From Maratus speciosus (Eukaryota; Arthropoda; Arachnida; Araneae; Salticidae): a DNA stretch of 64,000 nucleotides. Each line of letters begins with the position of its first letter. The first letter of the stretch is position 1. The translations under genes were made by a program, and so were the position numbers. The DNA lies in the NCBI GenBank assembly GCA_963932465.1, contig OZ010794.1:215662633-215726632 (forward strand). The letters are read 5' to 3'. Under the pieces are notes generated by a model, which did no database searches, was not told the origin of the DNA, and worked only from the letters and a program-made list of their open reading frames with translations. This document shows, piece after piece, positions 21,602 to 32,278 of this stretch.

Positions 21602-22487
21602 ATTAAAATTTCAGAACATTTATCTTTAACAGCAGTAAAGAACATATCAAAAATATCAAGATGCACAGAAAATTCATTAAATATTTTGTAAAATTTATAT
21701 AAAGAAAAATTACTAACATAATTATATTTAAGAAAAGGTAAAATAAAAAAATGAGTACCCTGAAGGATCTACTCGGAACATTAAAATTAATAGAATTAAG
21801 TCTATCACTACAATCAATCATGTTATTAATAACCTTGTAAAAAAATAAAACTCAAACAAGATCCCGTCTAGATATCAAACTGGGAATGTTAAAATACGAC
21901 GTAGGTAGGAAGAAATATCATGAGAATATTTATATGATTACTCTTGAACAATAGATAAAGTGTGAATTTAGACTGTACTTGCTCGAAAATTTTAATTTTA
22001 TTATTATAGTAAGGATACGAAATGAGACTGCAATATTCAAGATAGGACGTACTAAAGCAAAATATAAAACTTTTAAAGCATGTTGATTGGAGAAAACTTT
22101 AGCTTTACGCTTAACCCCTTCGGGACGGGAGCCTTTTACGAAAATTTTAATCTTTTGTCACCGTTTTTTAAAAACAGAAATTAGCCTCTTCTTGAATCGA
22201 TAAAATGCGCTGATTAAATAAGGCAAATTTTACTGGTGAGAAAAAACAAGGATTCTGAGCGCTTCATACGGCACGTATTCGTGCCGCTCGTCCCCAAGGG
22301 GTTAAGGAACCCTAATTTTTTATACGCGTTAGAAACAATATTATCAATTTGCAGTGAAAAATCAAGTTTAACATCAAAAACAATACCCAAGTCCTTTACT
22401 GTGCTAGGACGACATAATACCAGGTTATTAATTTGATAAGAACAATTTAAGGTATCAGTTCTACGAGAATAACTTAAAACGCAACAT
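21602..22487 (-). pseudogene. LINE reverse transcriptase C-terminus split by a MITE
   Basis: Reading the minus strand from 22487, the text gives CCVLSYSRRTDTLNCSYQIN, VKDLGIVFDVKLDFSLQID, then NIVSNAYKKLGF. The frame is interrupted by the type 2 MITE at 22115-22301 and resumes with RKAKVFSNQHALKVLYFALV, RPILEY and YYNNKIKIFEQVQS. The tail resembles DLVxxxFLYKVINNMIDCSD and INFNVPSRSFR. This is the C-terminal region of a Jockey/R1-like reverse transcriptase. Frameshifts near 21985 and 21860, and stops, follow. The 3' region ends near 21456 in TTTATTTATTTATTG (a short-tandem tail on the minus strand). The mariner-ended repeat at 22508 truncates or interrupts the 5' side. Confidence 0.72.
22115..22301. 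mobile_element. TTAA-bounded MITE, type 2 (copy 3)
   Basis: A 187-bp copy of the element at 382-581, flanked by TTAA at 22111-22114 and 22302-22305. Compared with the others it lacks about 13 bp around the ACAGTAAAATTT repeat. It splits a LINE coding remnant. Confidence 0.92.
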
Positions 22488-23069
22488 TATTATATTATTT
22501 CCATATACAGGGTGTCCGAAAAGTCTGGAAACGGTCGAATAACTCCAGAAATACAAAGCAGATTGAAAAACGAAAACATACGTGTTAAATATCTTTAAAA
22601 AAAGCTACTCAGTGATACCAAATTTGACCTTCGCAACCGACCCCCCGGGTGTCAGAGGGAGTCCACCTTTGAAATCTTGAATGATAACACCCCATTTTTT
22701 ATTGCATATTCGGATTCTACGGACAAAAATACGTAACTTTTGTATTTAACATTTTTTTCTAATATTCCTTGATCACGGTGTAATCGAGCAAATAAAACAG
22801 ATACATATTTTGGTTTTCCCAACCAGGTTTTCCCACCTCGAAATCTGATTGGACAGAACTTTCATGGTCAAAGTTGCCATCTTTTGCGGGAATAGTGTTT
22901 CTTGAAAACCATCAGTGGTGGTTGTTTTGGATGACGATTTATATGCTTTTTCTATAAAAATTAATAGAAATATATTAAATTAGTATACTGTATTTGCATA
23001 TTTCTTTTATCCAGTCAGTCATTTCAAAATAATAACCTGCGTATTTTGATTTTTTAACGTGTTAATATA

Positions 23070-24616
23070 CACTGCTCATCAAAAGTTTAGACACTGGTGA
23101 TTTTTAATCTTTAAATAAAAAATACGAACACTTAGGTTATACAAATGGTTGTACTTAATTTTTAATATATTTTAAACGTTTTAGGACAAAAATAACGGTT
23201 TTAATGTAGGATATTACTTAATTTAACTGAAAAAAGTGAAATTTGCATATTGAAAAAGTTTAGACACTTTTGTGATTTTTAGGCAACTGTTCACAGAAAA
23301 ACGCAAATTTCAAACTTATAACGTCATATGCATGAAGTATTTAAGTGCACCCCGCGATAGTATCAGTTAGTGAAGATGACGCGAGCTAGAAATTTTCATT
23401 CAGATGAAGTAATTAAAGCATGGAAGCTGAAATCGAAAAGGAAGACTGTTGCAGAAATTTCAGCTACTTTGAATCGGCCAAAGAAGTCTGGCTATTAAGT
23501 ACTGTCTAAGGGTGACTCTTTCAAGGCAAAACATAAATCTGGAACGCCTCATGTGGCCAGAAAGCGAGATTATAGAAGGATCCATAAACTGGTATCTAGA
23601 AAAATGATGACTGCTTATCGCATTAAAAGTGAGTCTGAGCTTTCTGTGTCCACGGATACTTTCGTAGATGAATTATAGAGAGATGTACATTAGTTTACAT
23701 GAAAATGATAAAACAGCCATCCTTGAAATCTCACAACAAATTGATACCTTTCCGTCGCGGAGTAATTCAGTTTATAAAACTGATGAAATAATGGATCGAA
23801 CCCAGAATTTATAAACGAATTTATTAGGAAAACAGAACGTGCTTATTTTCACGTACATTATAAAAGGAAAATTTTAATTAAATATTTTTGCCACTTTTGG
23901 AATTAAAATTAGGTGCCCTTTGCCCTCGAAACGGTTGATGACTTGGGCCTCACTTTGTTTTAATTCTCTAGTATATCTGGAGTTTCTCAATGGTCGCCAA
24001 GCAGCTAAGACTACATACATACATTGGAAAACAATTTACAGAAATTTGGTGAACTCTTAGCTCTTCCAAAGTACGTATTTGAGCAAGATAATGCGTCTAT
24101 TCATGTTGCATACAATTCAAAAAAATTAGTTTAACTCTCAAAATATTACCGTTCTTGAATGGCCCGCGTGTAGCCCTGATCTGAATCCAATCGAAAACAT
24201 TTGTGACATCTTATCTCATACGGTTTTCGCAATTTTTTAACAATACTCCTCTGTAAATGAGCTTCGATCTGCTTTTGAACGTATTTGGGTACGAAATAGA
24301 ACACCAAGTGATGCAGTATTTAGTTTCTTCGATGGGAACTCACATTTTTGCATTAATAGCAAACAATGCAGGTCAAGTTCGATTTTAATTTATGATTATT
24401 TTTCTATTAACAGACAAATTGTCTATACTTTTGCAACAATGTTAAATTTGTTTTTTTGTCATTATATATTATGTGAAGTGTATATATTAAAATTTATTGT
24501 TTGTGTATGAAAGATAAGTCCCCAGTAATATATGACAGTTGAGTTACAACAATTCGTTACATACTTCTCAACGCAGAAGCATAATCGATCATTGTCTAAA
24601 CTTTTGCTGAGCAGTG
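23070..24616 (+). mobile_element. inactivated Tc1-type element, copy 1
   Basis: A 1547-bp element with TA at 23068-23069 and 24617-24618 and ends reading CACTGCTCATCAAAAGTTTA and CACTGCTCAGCAAAAGTTTA (inverse). The core CAAAAGTTTAGACA is shared with the intact element at 3183-4708. An internal AAAAAGTTTAGACAC at about 23253-23267 corresponds to the inner repeat of an IR/DR layout. Confidence 0.9.
23376..24388 (+). pseudogene. dead Tc1 transposase, copy 1
   Basis: Starts at an ATG (MTRARNFHSDEVIKAWKLKS) and aligns with the intact transposase at 3409-4404 through VAEISATLNRPKKS, where a TAA follows GY. The second catalytic motif survives as FEQDNASIH and the third as PDLNPIEN, but frames shift between them. 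The end matches VRF and a stop. The first catalytic motif (SDEKKW-like) cannot be found; that interval has been replaced or has decayed. Confidence 0.86.
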
Positions 24617-24690
24617 TACACCTTCCTTCCCGGACAGAAAAAAGGATAATCTTCATGATTTGGGGGCGGAGTGTGCAGATGACGTCTGCT

Positions 24691-24727
<37 letters not shown>

Positions 24728-25755
24728 CATCTAATTCAGGAGGCTGATGCTCGTGTACAGTTTTTTTTTAATTATTACTATACAACAAAATATAGGACAA
24801 AATATTTAAAAAAAAAGATATAAAAACTTTTTATGCTGTCTGAGCAAAGGCTGGGGAAGTAGCTTAAATTTCAGTGGGGGTGGAGTTATATATTTTGATG
24901 ATTGATTAGTTTCTGTAACTCCAAAATATCAAGTCGGGCAGACACTTCTTCAATAATTCTTATACACGTAATAATTTATAGCAATTTAAAATATTTTTCA
25001 ATTTAACATTTTTTCATAATTTTAAAATTAATAATTTTAAACAATTGAAAATTTTTAATCTTTTAAACTTTTTGATTTAAAAAATAATTAAACTCTTTAA
25101 GCTCTCTTGATTATTTCTGGGGAAGGCGACGCTTTAATTTTCATACGGGAAGGATGATGTAGAAAATTGTTTAATTATTTATAAATTATTATAATAAAAT
25201 ATCAAATGTGACAAAATATAGGGTGTCAGAAAAGTTAGGAAACGGTCGAATAACTCAAGAAATTCATATAAGATTGAAAACCAAAAAAATATGTGTTAAA
25301 TATTTTTTAAAAGCTATTCCGTGATACCAAAGTGGAAAACCCCACCCCGACCATCTGGGGGTCGGAGGCTTTCCTACTTTGAAATTGTAAATGATAATCC
25401 CCATTTTTTATTTCAGATTCGGATTCTACGGGAGAAAATGCGCAACTTTTGCTTTTAACATTTTTTTTCGAATCTTTGTAGATCACGGTGTAATCCAGGA
25501 AAATGTGTCAGATACACATTTTGTTTTCTCAGCCATGTTTTGTAATCACGAAATATGATGGGCCAAAGCTTTCGTTCCCAAAGTGGGTCAGCTTAGCTGG
25601 AATTGTGTTTGTCGATAACTATCAATGGAGGTTGTTTCGATGGCAAAAGTGCTTTATATGCTTTTGCCATGCAAATTAACAGAAATATATTGAATTGGAT
25701 TTCTATTTGTGTTTTTATTTTATCCATTCATTCCATTCTAATCAATTAACTTGCG

Positions 25756-25786
<31 letters not shown>

Positions 25787-26263
25787 ATGTGTAAACATGT
25801 CCCTCCTCTTCCGAACAGAAAAAAAGATAATCTTCGTTATTTGGTAGAGGTAGGCGTGGATATTCGGCATTTCGATGGCCTCTGCTGTTTTTTCTTTCTT
25901 TTATACTCTAAATCGTGGTCAGGAGGTGGGTGTATGGGGATTTTTTTACTATTACTATAGAGTAACATATAGGACAAAATAAAAAGAAGTACATATATTT
26001 TTTTGTGTGCGACGGAGCAAAGAATGGGGAAGTATTGTAAAATTCAGGTGGTCGTCGGATTGGAGATTTAGATCATTGATTAGTTACTGCAACCAGAAAA
26101 TAACAAGTAGGGCAAAATTATTTTCCATAATTGTAATAAATATAATATTTTTTTGTAAATTAACATATTTTTTTCAATTTAACATTTTTTTTCATAAATT
26201 TAAACAATAGAAAAATTTTGATATTTGAAAATTTTTAATTAAAAAAATAATTTAACTCTTTAA

Positions 26264-26465
26264 CTCTGTCGGGATTTGTGAGGCACATATATCATCGTCA
26301 AAAGGTGCATGTGGAATTTGTTTTGGGCACCATTAATAAATGAATAATATTATTTAATTTTTTAATTAAAGGATTTTTTGGTATTTCACAAGTAAAGGGG
26401 GGACAGTTAAAAAAACACGGTGTATTCCAAATCAAATGTGTCTACGCGATGCGGTCTCGAAAGGG
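26264..26465. mobile_element. TTAA-bounded MITE, type 5
   Basis: A 202-bp element flanked by TTAA at 26260-26263 and 26466-26469, with ends CTCTGTCGGGA and CCCTTTCGAGA (inverse). The other two arms of the surrounding repeat show the empty site: ACTCTTTAAGCTCTC at about 25091-25105 and its counterpart near 27520. Confidence 0.8.
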
Positions 26466-27048
26466 TTAAAGTGTAATGAATATTTGCTGGTGTGGATGAC
26501 GTGTTAATTTTCGTAAAAGGAGGATAATGTAGAAAATTGTTTGTTTATTATTACAATAAAATAACTTATGTGACAAAAAAATAATCTAAAACATAATTGG
26601 CAAAACAAATAAAAAAACAGATCAGTTTATTTTCTTCATTTTTTAAGCCGTAGGGAAGGCATTTATTAATATATTTCATTCAGTTATTTCTACGTTCTTA
26701 AATTTTTATAACAATTAAGTTAAACCAATTGAACAATTTAAAAAAAAAATCAAAAAATATGATACATAAAACCCACTAAAAACGTATGTTCCGTTAAAAA
26801 GAAATCTAAATAAATTTTAAACTTTTTTTTTCCTTTTTAAGTTGCAAATATTTGTATTGCAGATTTTGTATTATGCTTATGATGAGTGCGTACAAAATGA
26901 TAAGGCACATGTAAAATACAAAAAAAAAATTAAAAGTCTAAGATTTATTTCGATTTAATTTGAAGGGAAATTTTAGGGATTTTTAGGGTATTTAAATTAT
27001 CATATTGTTTAAATTTTGTTTTTATTTTTTTTATGTTCATTTGGTTTA

Positions 27049-27200
27049 ACCCTTACCGGCGCGAAGTAATTATGTTTATAAACTGGTGAAATGATTGACT
27101 GACATCATAAATTATAAACTAGTTTATTGGAAAATACAAACTTTATTACTTTCAAGTACGTTATAAAGGGAAATTTTTAATTAAATATTCTGGGTGCCAG
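27049..27200 (+). mobile_element. Tc1 fragment
   Basis: The stretch GCGAAGTAATTATGTTTATA through AATTTTTAATTAAATATTCT matches the middle of the dead Tc1 copies (29676-29812 and about 23755-23890). Neither end of the element is present. Confidence 0.62.
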
Positions 27201-28068
27201 TAAAATAAAAATTATGAGTCATTTTTTTAAGGGCACTATCCGCAAAAGCTCTAACTTATTAGTTACAAAACTTTAACGTTAAACATCGAAGTAACTGAAT
27301 GAAATATATGAATAAATGTCCCTTATCGGGCTTAAAAAATGTAGGAAAAAACTGATTTGTTTTTAATTTGTTCTGCAAATACATTTTTGTTTATATATTT
27401 TTTCACATTTGTTATATTACTGTAATAATTAATAAATAATTAAACACTTTTGTACATTATCCTTTCCCCATGGAAATTAAAACGTCTTCTCCCTCAGTAA
27501 ATAATCAACAGTGCTTAAAGAGTTAAGTTATATTTTAAATTCAAAAGTTTAAAAGATCAAAAATTTTCAATTGCTTAAAATTATTGGGTCGTTCGGAAAG
27601 TCGTCACAGTTTGGAAAAATCAATTCGTACCGGAAAATTCTATCATTTACTAATTAGACATTGATTCCTATATCTAATATCTAATAATTACCGGGCAGGA
27701 TTTTCCGGTGCAAATTGATTTTCGTAATCGGACACGACTTCCAGAACAACCCAATAATAAATTTAAAATTACGGAAAAAATGTTAAAATGGAAAAAAAAT
27801 ATTAATTTACAAAAAAGTATTACATTTATTAGAATTTTTTAAAATTTCCTGCCCTACTTGCTAGCCAGTAGTTGCAGTAACTAATCAATCATCTAAACCT
27901 ATAATCCCACCCCCCTCCATCTGAAATTTACGCTACTTCCCATCCTTTGATCAGCCAGCACAAAAAGATTTTATATGTTTGTTAGTTTTTTTGCTACTTT
28001 ATGTTATTGTATAGCAATAATTAAAAAAAAAAAAAACTTATACACTCCCATCCAGCCCCGAATTAAGT

Positions 28069-28069
<1 letters not shown>

Positions 28070-28112
<43 letters not shown>
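28070..28112. repeat. T43 tract
   Basis: An uninterrupted T run in the right arm of the foldback element. The inverted partner arms have different lengths of homopolymer near the homologous place, so slippage is likely. Confidence 0.93.
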
Positions 28113-28115
<3 letters not shown>

Positions 28116-28989
28116 GCAGAAGACATGGAAACACAGAATATCAACACACTCCGCCCCCCAAATAATGAATACTATCCTTTTCCTGTGCGGAGGTAGGTGC
28201 TTATTTACTCGTTCAAATACCAAAAAACGCAGTTTATTATTTCAAAATGATCGACTTGATAAAAAGACATGCAAATAGAAAACTAATTTAATATATTTCT
28301 ATTATTTTTTATGGAAAAAGCATATAAAGCGCCATGGAAATAATCTCCACTGATGGTTTTTGAGAAACACTATTTCCGCAAAAGACGGCAACATTGACGT
28401 TAAAAGCTCTGGCCAATCAGATTTCGAGATGTCAAAATCTGGTTGGGAAAACCAAAATATTTATCTGTATTATTTGCTCAATTTCACCATGATCAACGAG
28501 GATTAGAAAAAAATGTTAAGTACAAAAGTTACGTATTTTTGTCCATAGAATTCGAATATGCAATAAAAAAAGGGGGTTATCATTCAAAATGTCAAAGTTG
28601 GATTCGCTCTGACCCCCGGGGGGTCGGTTGCGGGATCATATTTGGTATCACTGAGTAGCTTTTTTAAAAAATATTTAACACGTATATTTTCATTTTTCTA
28701 TCTGCTTTGTATTTCTCGAGTTATTCGACCGTTTCCAGACTTTTTGGACACCATGTATGTATTTTTAGGTACAGAAAATGCTCAGTTTTTTTAAGTGAAA
28801 GAAAAATGAAGAGGGATGGTGGTGGGACAACTGAATGTCAGGCACAGGGCTTCTCTTTGGCAAAATTATTAGAAATATCGTACGATTTTATAGATATATA
28901 TGGCTGATATATTTATCATGTGACATTTTATAATACATAAAGTTATATGTAATAACTATTCTTATTAACAATATCATGAATATCTTGTA

Positions 28990-30535
28990 CAGTCCTCAGC
29001 AAAAGTTTAGACAATGGCGATTTTTAACCTTTAAATACAAAATACGAACACTTGGGTTATACAAATGACTGTACTTATTTTTAAATATATTTTAAACGTT
29101 TTAGGACAGAAGTAACGGTTTTAATGTAGGATAATATTTAATTTAACTGAAAAAAGTGAAATTTGCATATTGCAAAAGTTTAGACACTTTTGGGATTTTT
29201 TGGCAATTGTTTACGGAAAAACCCATATTTCAAACTTATAACGCCACATGCATGAAGGATTTAAGTGCACCTCGCGATAGCATCGGTTAGTGAAGATGCC
29301 GCGAGCAAGAAATTTTCAGTCAGATGAAGTAATTAAAGCATGGAAGCTGAAATCGAAAGGGAAGACTGTTGCAGAAATTTCAGCAACTTTGAATCGGCCA
29401 AAGAAGTCTGTCTATTAAGTACTGTCTAAGGGTGACTCTTTCAAAGCAAAACATAGATCTGGAAGGCCTCGTGTGGCCAGAAAACGAGATTATAGAAGGA
29501 TCCATAAACTGGCATCTAGACAAATGATGACTGCTAATCGCATTAAAAGTGAGTATAAGCTTTCTGTGTCAACGGATAATTTCGTAGATGCATTAAAAAG
29601 AAAGATGTACATTAGTTTACATGAAAATGATAAAACAACCAGCCTTGAAATCTCACAACAAATTGACCCCTTTCCTGTCGCGGAGTAATTATTTTTATAA
29701 ACTGATGAAATAATGGACTGATACGAGAATTTATAAACGAAGTTATTAGAAAATATGAAATTGCTTATTTTCACGTATATTATAAATGGAAATTTTTAAT
29801 TAAATATTCTTGTTAATTTTGTAATTAAAATTAGGTGTCCTTTGCCCTCGAAAGTGTTTGTGATTTGGGCCTCACTTTGTTTTAATTCACAAGTATCTCT
29901 GGAGTTTCTCAATGGTCGCCAAGCTGCGGAGGACTACATACATACATTGGAAAACAATTTACAGCCATATGGTGAACTTTTACCTCTTCCAAAGTATGTA
30001 TTTGAGCAAGATAATTCGTCTATTCATGTTGCATACAAATAAAAAAATTGGTTTAACTCTTAAAATATTTCTATTTTCGACTAGCCCGCGGGTAGCCCTG
30101 ATCTGAACCCAATTGAAAACTTTTGTGGCATCATATCTCATACGGTTTATGCAATTTTTTAATAACACACTCCCCTGTAAATGAACTTCTATCAGATGCT
30201 GAACGTGCTTGGTACGAAATAGACCCACAAGTGATGCAGGGTTTAGTTTCTTCGATGGAAAGTCACATTTTTACATTAATAGCAGACAATGTAGGTGCAG
30301 TTCGATTTTAATTTATGGATATTTTTCTGTTAACAGACAGATTGTCTATACTTTTGCAACAATGTTATTTTTTTTTGTCGTTACATGTTATGTAAAGTGT
30401 ATAAATTAAAATTTATTGTTTGCATATGAAAGATAAGTACCCAGTAATATAGGACAGTTGAATTACAACAATTCGTTACATACTTCTCAGCTCAGAAGCA
30501 TAATTGATCATTGTCTAAACTTTTGCTGAGCACTG
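28990..30535 (+). mobile_element. inactivated Tc1-type element, copy 2
   Basis: A 1546-bp element with TA at 28988-28989 and 30536-30537. The ends contain CAGCAAAAGTTTAGACAATG on both sides, with inner copies at about 29171-29187 and 30343-30359. It is about 90% identical by eye to copy 1 and lies outside the repeat arm that holds copy 1, so the two are separate insertions. Confidence 0.91.
29296..30311 (+). pseudogene. dead Tc1 transposase, copy 2
   Basis: Begins MPRARNFQSDEVIKAWKLKS and continues KGKTVAEISATLNRPKKSVY, then a TAA at exactly the place where copy 1 has one. It goes on with VLSKGDSFKAKHRSGRPRVA and a 71-codon stretch to 29688. The catalytic part retains VIWASLCFNSQVSLEFLNGR, QPYGELLPLPKYVFEQDNSS and SPDLNPIENF in broken frames, ending VRF and TAA. 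The first catalytic Asp motif is not recognisable, as in copy 1. It cannot encode an active enzyme. Confidence 0.88.
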
Positions 30536-30537
30536 TA

Positions 30538-31159
30538 ATGCTCTTTAAACCCGTAAACTCCACACTAATGCGAATTCGCACCGATCGATGCGTCGGTGTT
30601 ATTTAAAACATGCTTTAATTAATTCGTATTTTTCATTAACGAAATAAGACTTTTGAAAAAATCTAATATATCATTTCGATTTCTTATTAAATTTCGTATA
30701 TGAATCATGTATATATATTTCATTATCAATAGATTGTGAGCAAAATTATGCGACGTTAAAGTTATGGAAACCCAAATAGTATTAGTGTAGAAAATATGGG
30801 TTAATATTCCCATACGAATTCTGCGAATTTTGAACGAAGTTTTTCGTGACAATCATTTAATTGAAGTTATGGCCATAGCCCTGTGGGAAAGAAAGATGAG
30901 AGTTATTTATATGAGGAAAAGAAGCCTTATACACAAAATTCAAATAACAACATGGAGCTTTTGCATGTTAGCAGTGTAAAATTGACAAACAGAACGGTGC
31001 TTCGCCCAGGGCCTGATTACCAACGGGGCGCATTTACACCAATAAGTTTTAAAAGAAATGTTTGCCTTACCTATACGCCATATTTAAGTAAAATTTCTGC
31101 CATGAATGAGGAAAAAATTTTCTATTTCTTTTTACTGGAGAAAATGTGCCCCGTTGGTA
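30538..31159. other. unannotated spacer
   Basis: No gene or repeat boundary is recognised. A GATCGATGCGTCGGTG-containing GC patch lies near 30582-30600. Confidence 0.45.
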
Positions 31160-31470
31160 ACTATGCTCTGTCTGTACTGTTCGCTGATGAATCATGGTTC
31201 ACACAAGAGCGCCAGTTCATGTCGCCTAATGATCTGGAGGGAACGGTGCACAGATTACAACAAATCCAACGTTGCTAAAAGATACAGTTACAGAAGTGGT
31301 GGAATTATGATTTGGACAGAAATAACTGTCGGTGGTCACACTGGCCTGCATGTGTGACATGGATGAACTTTGACCGGTGTGAGATATGAGGGCGAGGTGC
31401 TTGATCAATATGTTCGCATTTATGTAGCTGCTATTGTTAATGAATTCTGTGATAATAATAAGCTATCATA
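31160..31470 (+). pseudogene. Tc1-type transposase fragment (second lineage)
   Basis: The frame VLFADESWFTQERQFMSPND holds the first catalytic Asp motif of a Tc1 transposase. After a one-frame shift near 31236 it continues KRYSYRSGGIMIWTEITVGG, HTGLHV, stop, TLTGVRYEGEVLDQYVRIYV, then NEFCDNN. It is cut off just before the second catalytic motif. The SYRSGG and GGHT blocks differ from the other Tc1 proteins in the window, so this is a distinct Tc1 lineage. No element ends are seen. Confidence 0.75.
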
Positions 31471-31529
31471 ATAATAAGTATTAGAGTAATAATAATACTT
31501 ATTATTTTTATTCAACTAATAAATCAACC

Positions 31530-32262
31530 GACACATTTCAATATTCATACTTTACAACAGACCATCAAATTTGAATTGCTAATCACGGGGAATCAGCGAG
31601 ACTATACTTATTATTATATACAAATTATAGACAAATAATATGTTAGAAGCAGCAGAAGTCGTTGGGTTGCGTCATAGCCCCGAGGCCTACCTTACCACTT
31701 TTCGGTGTCTTTATTTTGTACAATTTCCCTTTTAAATTTGTCCGGTTTCATTTTTTTATTTTTTCCAACGTGACTTTCGCTAGAGTGTCTTTTTGTCGGG
31801 ACATGGCTGGGGACTTATGAACCTTGCTTCCGCAAAAGAGTCGGACTAAGTGGAAGAATAAATGGCTGCGGAAGAAAACGGTCGCTCGCCGCAGCGGTTC
31901 TATTATATATATATATATATATTATATTATAACCGCCGCAGCGAGCGGCTTTTGCGGAAGCAATGTTCATAGGTCCCCAGCCACGTCCCGAGTAAAAGAC
32001 ACTCTAACGAAAGCCACGTTGGAAAAAAAATCAAAAATTGAATCCGGACAAATTTAAAAGGGAAATTACACAAATTAAAGACATCAAAAACGGGGAAGGG
32101 AGGCCTTCGGCGATGGAGGTACCGAGCGACTCCTGCTGCTTCTAGCTTATTATTAGTCTATAATTTGTATATAATAATAAGTATAGTCTCGCTGCGCCTC
32201 CTGCGATTAGCAATTCAAACTTGATGGTTCTGTTGTAAAGTATGAATATTAAAATGTGCGAT
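31530..32262. mobile_element. foldback palindrome, ~345-bp arms
   Basis: Two inverted arms meet at an AT run near 31905-31925. Shared blocks include AATATTCATACTTTACAACA, CGAGACTATACTTATTATTA, CCCTTTTAAATTTGTCCGG, AGAGTGTCTTTT and TTGCTTCCGCAAAAG. The left arm carries about 50 extra bases near the centre. No coding potential is seen. The right boundary abuts the Helitron-like end at 32279. Confidence 0.86.
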
Positions 32263-32278
32263 GTTTAATTATAATTTA

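Larger units (their letters stand above)
22508..25216 (+). mobile_element. mariner-ended repeat arm, copy 1
   Basis: Begins after TA with CAGGGTGTCCGAAAAGTCTG, a mariner-style terminus. It matches the left arm 25219-26705 and, inverted, 27285-28755 along its length, with a Tc1 copy (23070-24616) inserted. Without the Tc1 it is ~1.16 kb and stops abruptly at 25216, where the next arm begins; its own right end is absent. A T31 tract lies at 24692-24722. No transposase is recognised. Confidence 0.62.
25219..28755. mobile_element. foldback element with ~1.48-kb inverted arms
   Basis: The left arm (25219-26705, starting GGGTGTCAGAAAAGTTAGGA) and the right arm (27285-28755, inverse starting CATGGTGTCCAAAAAGTCTG) are diverged inverted copies. 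TA lies at 28756-28757. The centre (26706-27284) includes a Tc1 scrap. The arms share landmarks such as the GGGGAAGTA, GATTGATTAGTT and AAGTAGGGCA blocks. Tips of the GGTGTCC-AAAAGT type suggest a mariner-mobilised non-autonomous element. A TTAA MITE (26264-26465) is nested in the left arm. Confidence 0.66.

Noticed and set aside
27975..28223. Open frames with long Phe or Lys runs (also near 18128 and 24532)
   Set aside because: They are translations of T or A tracts.
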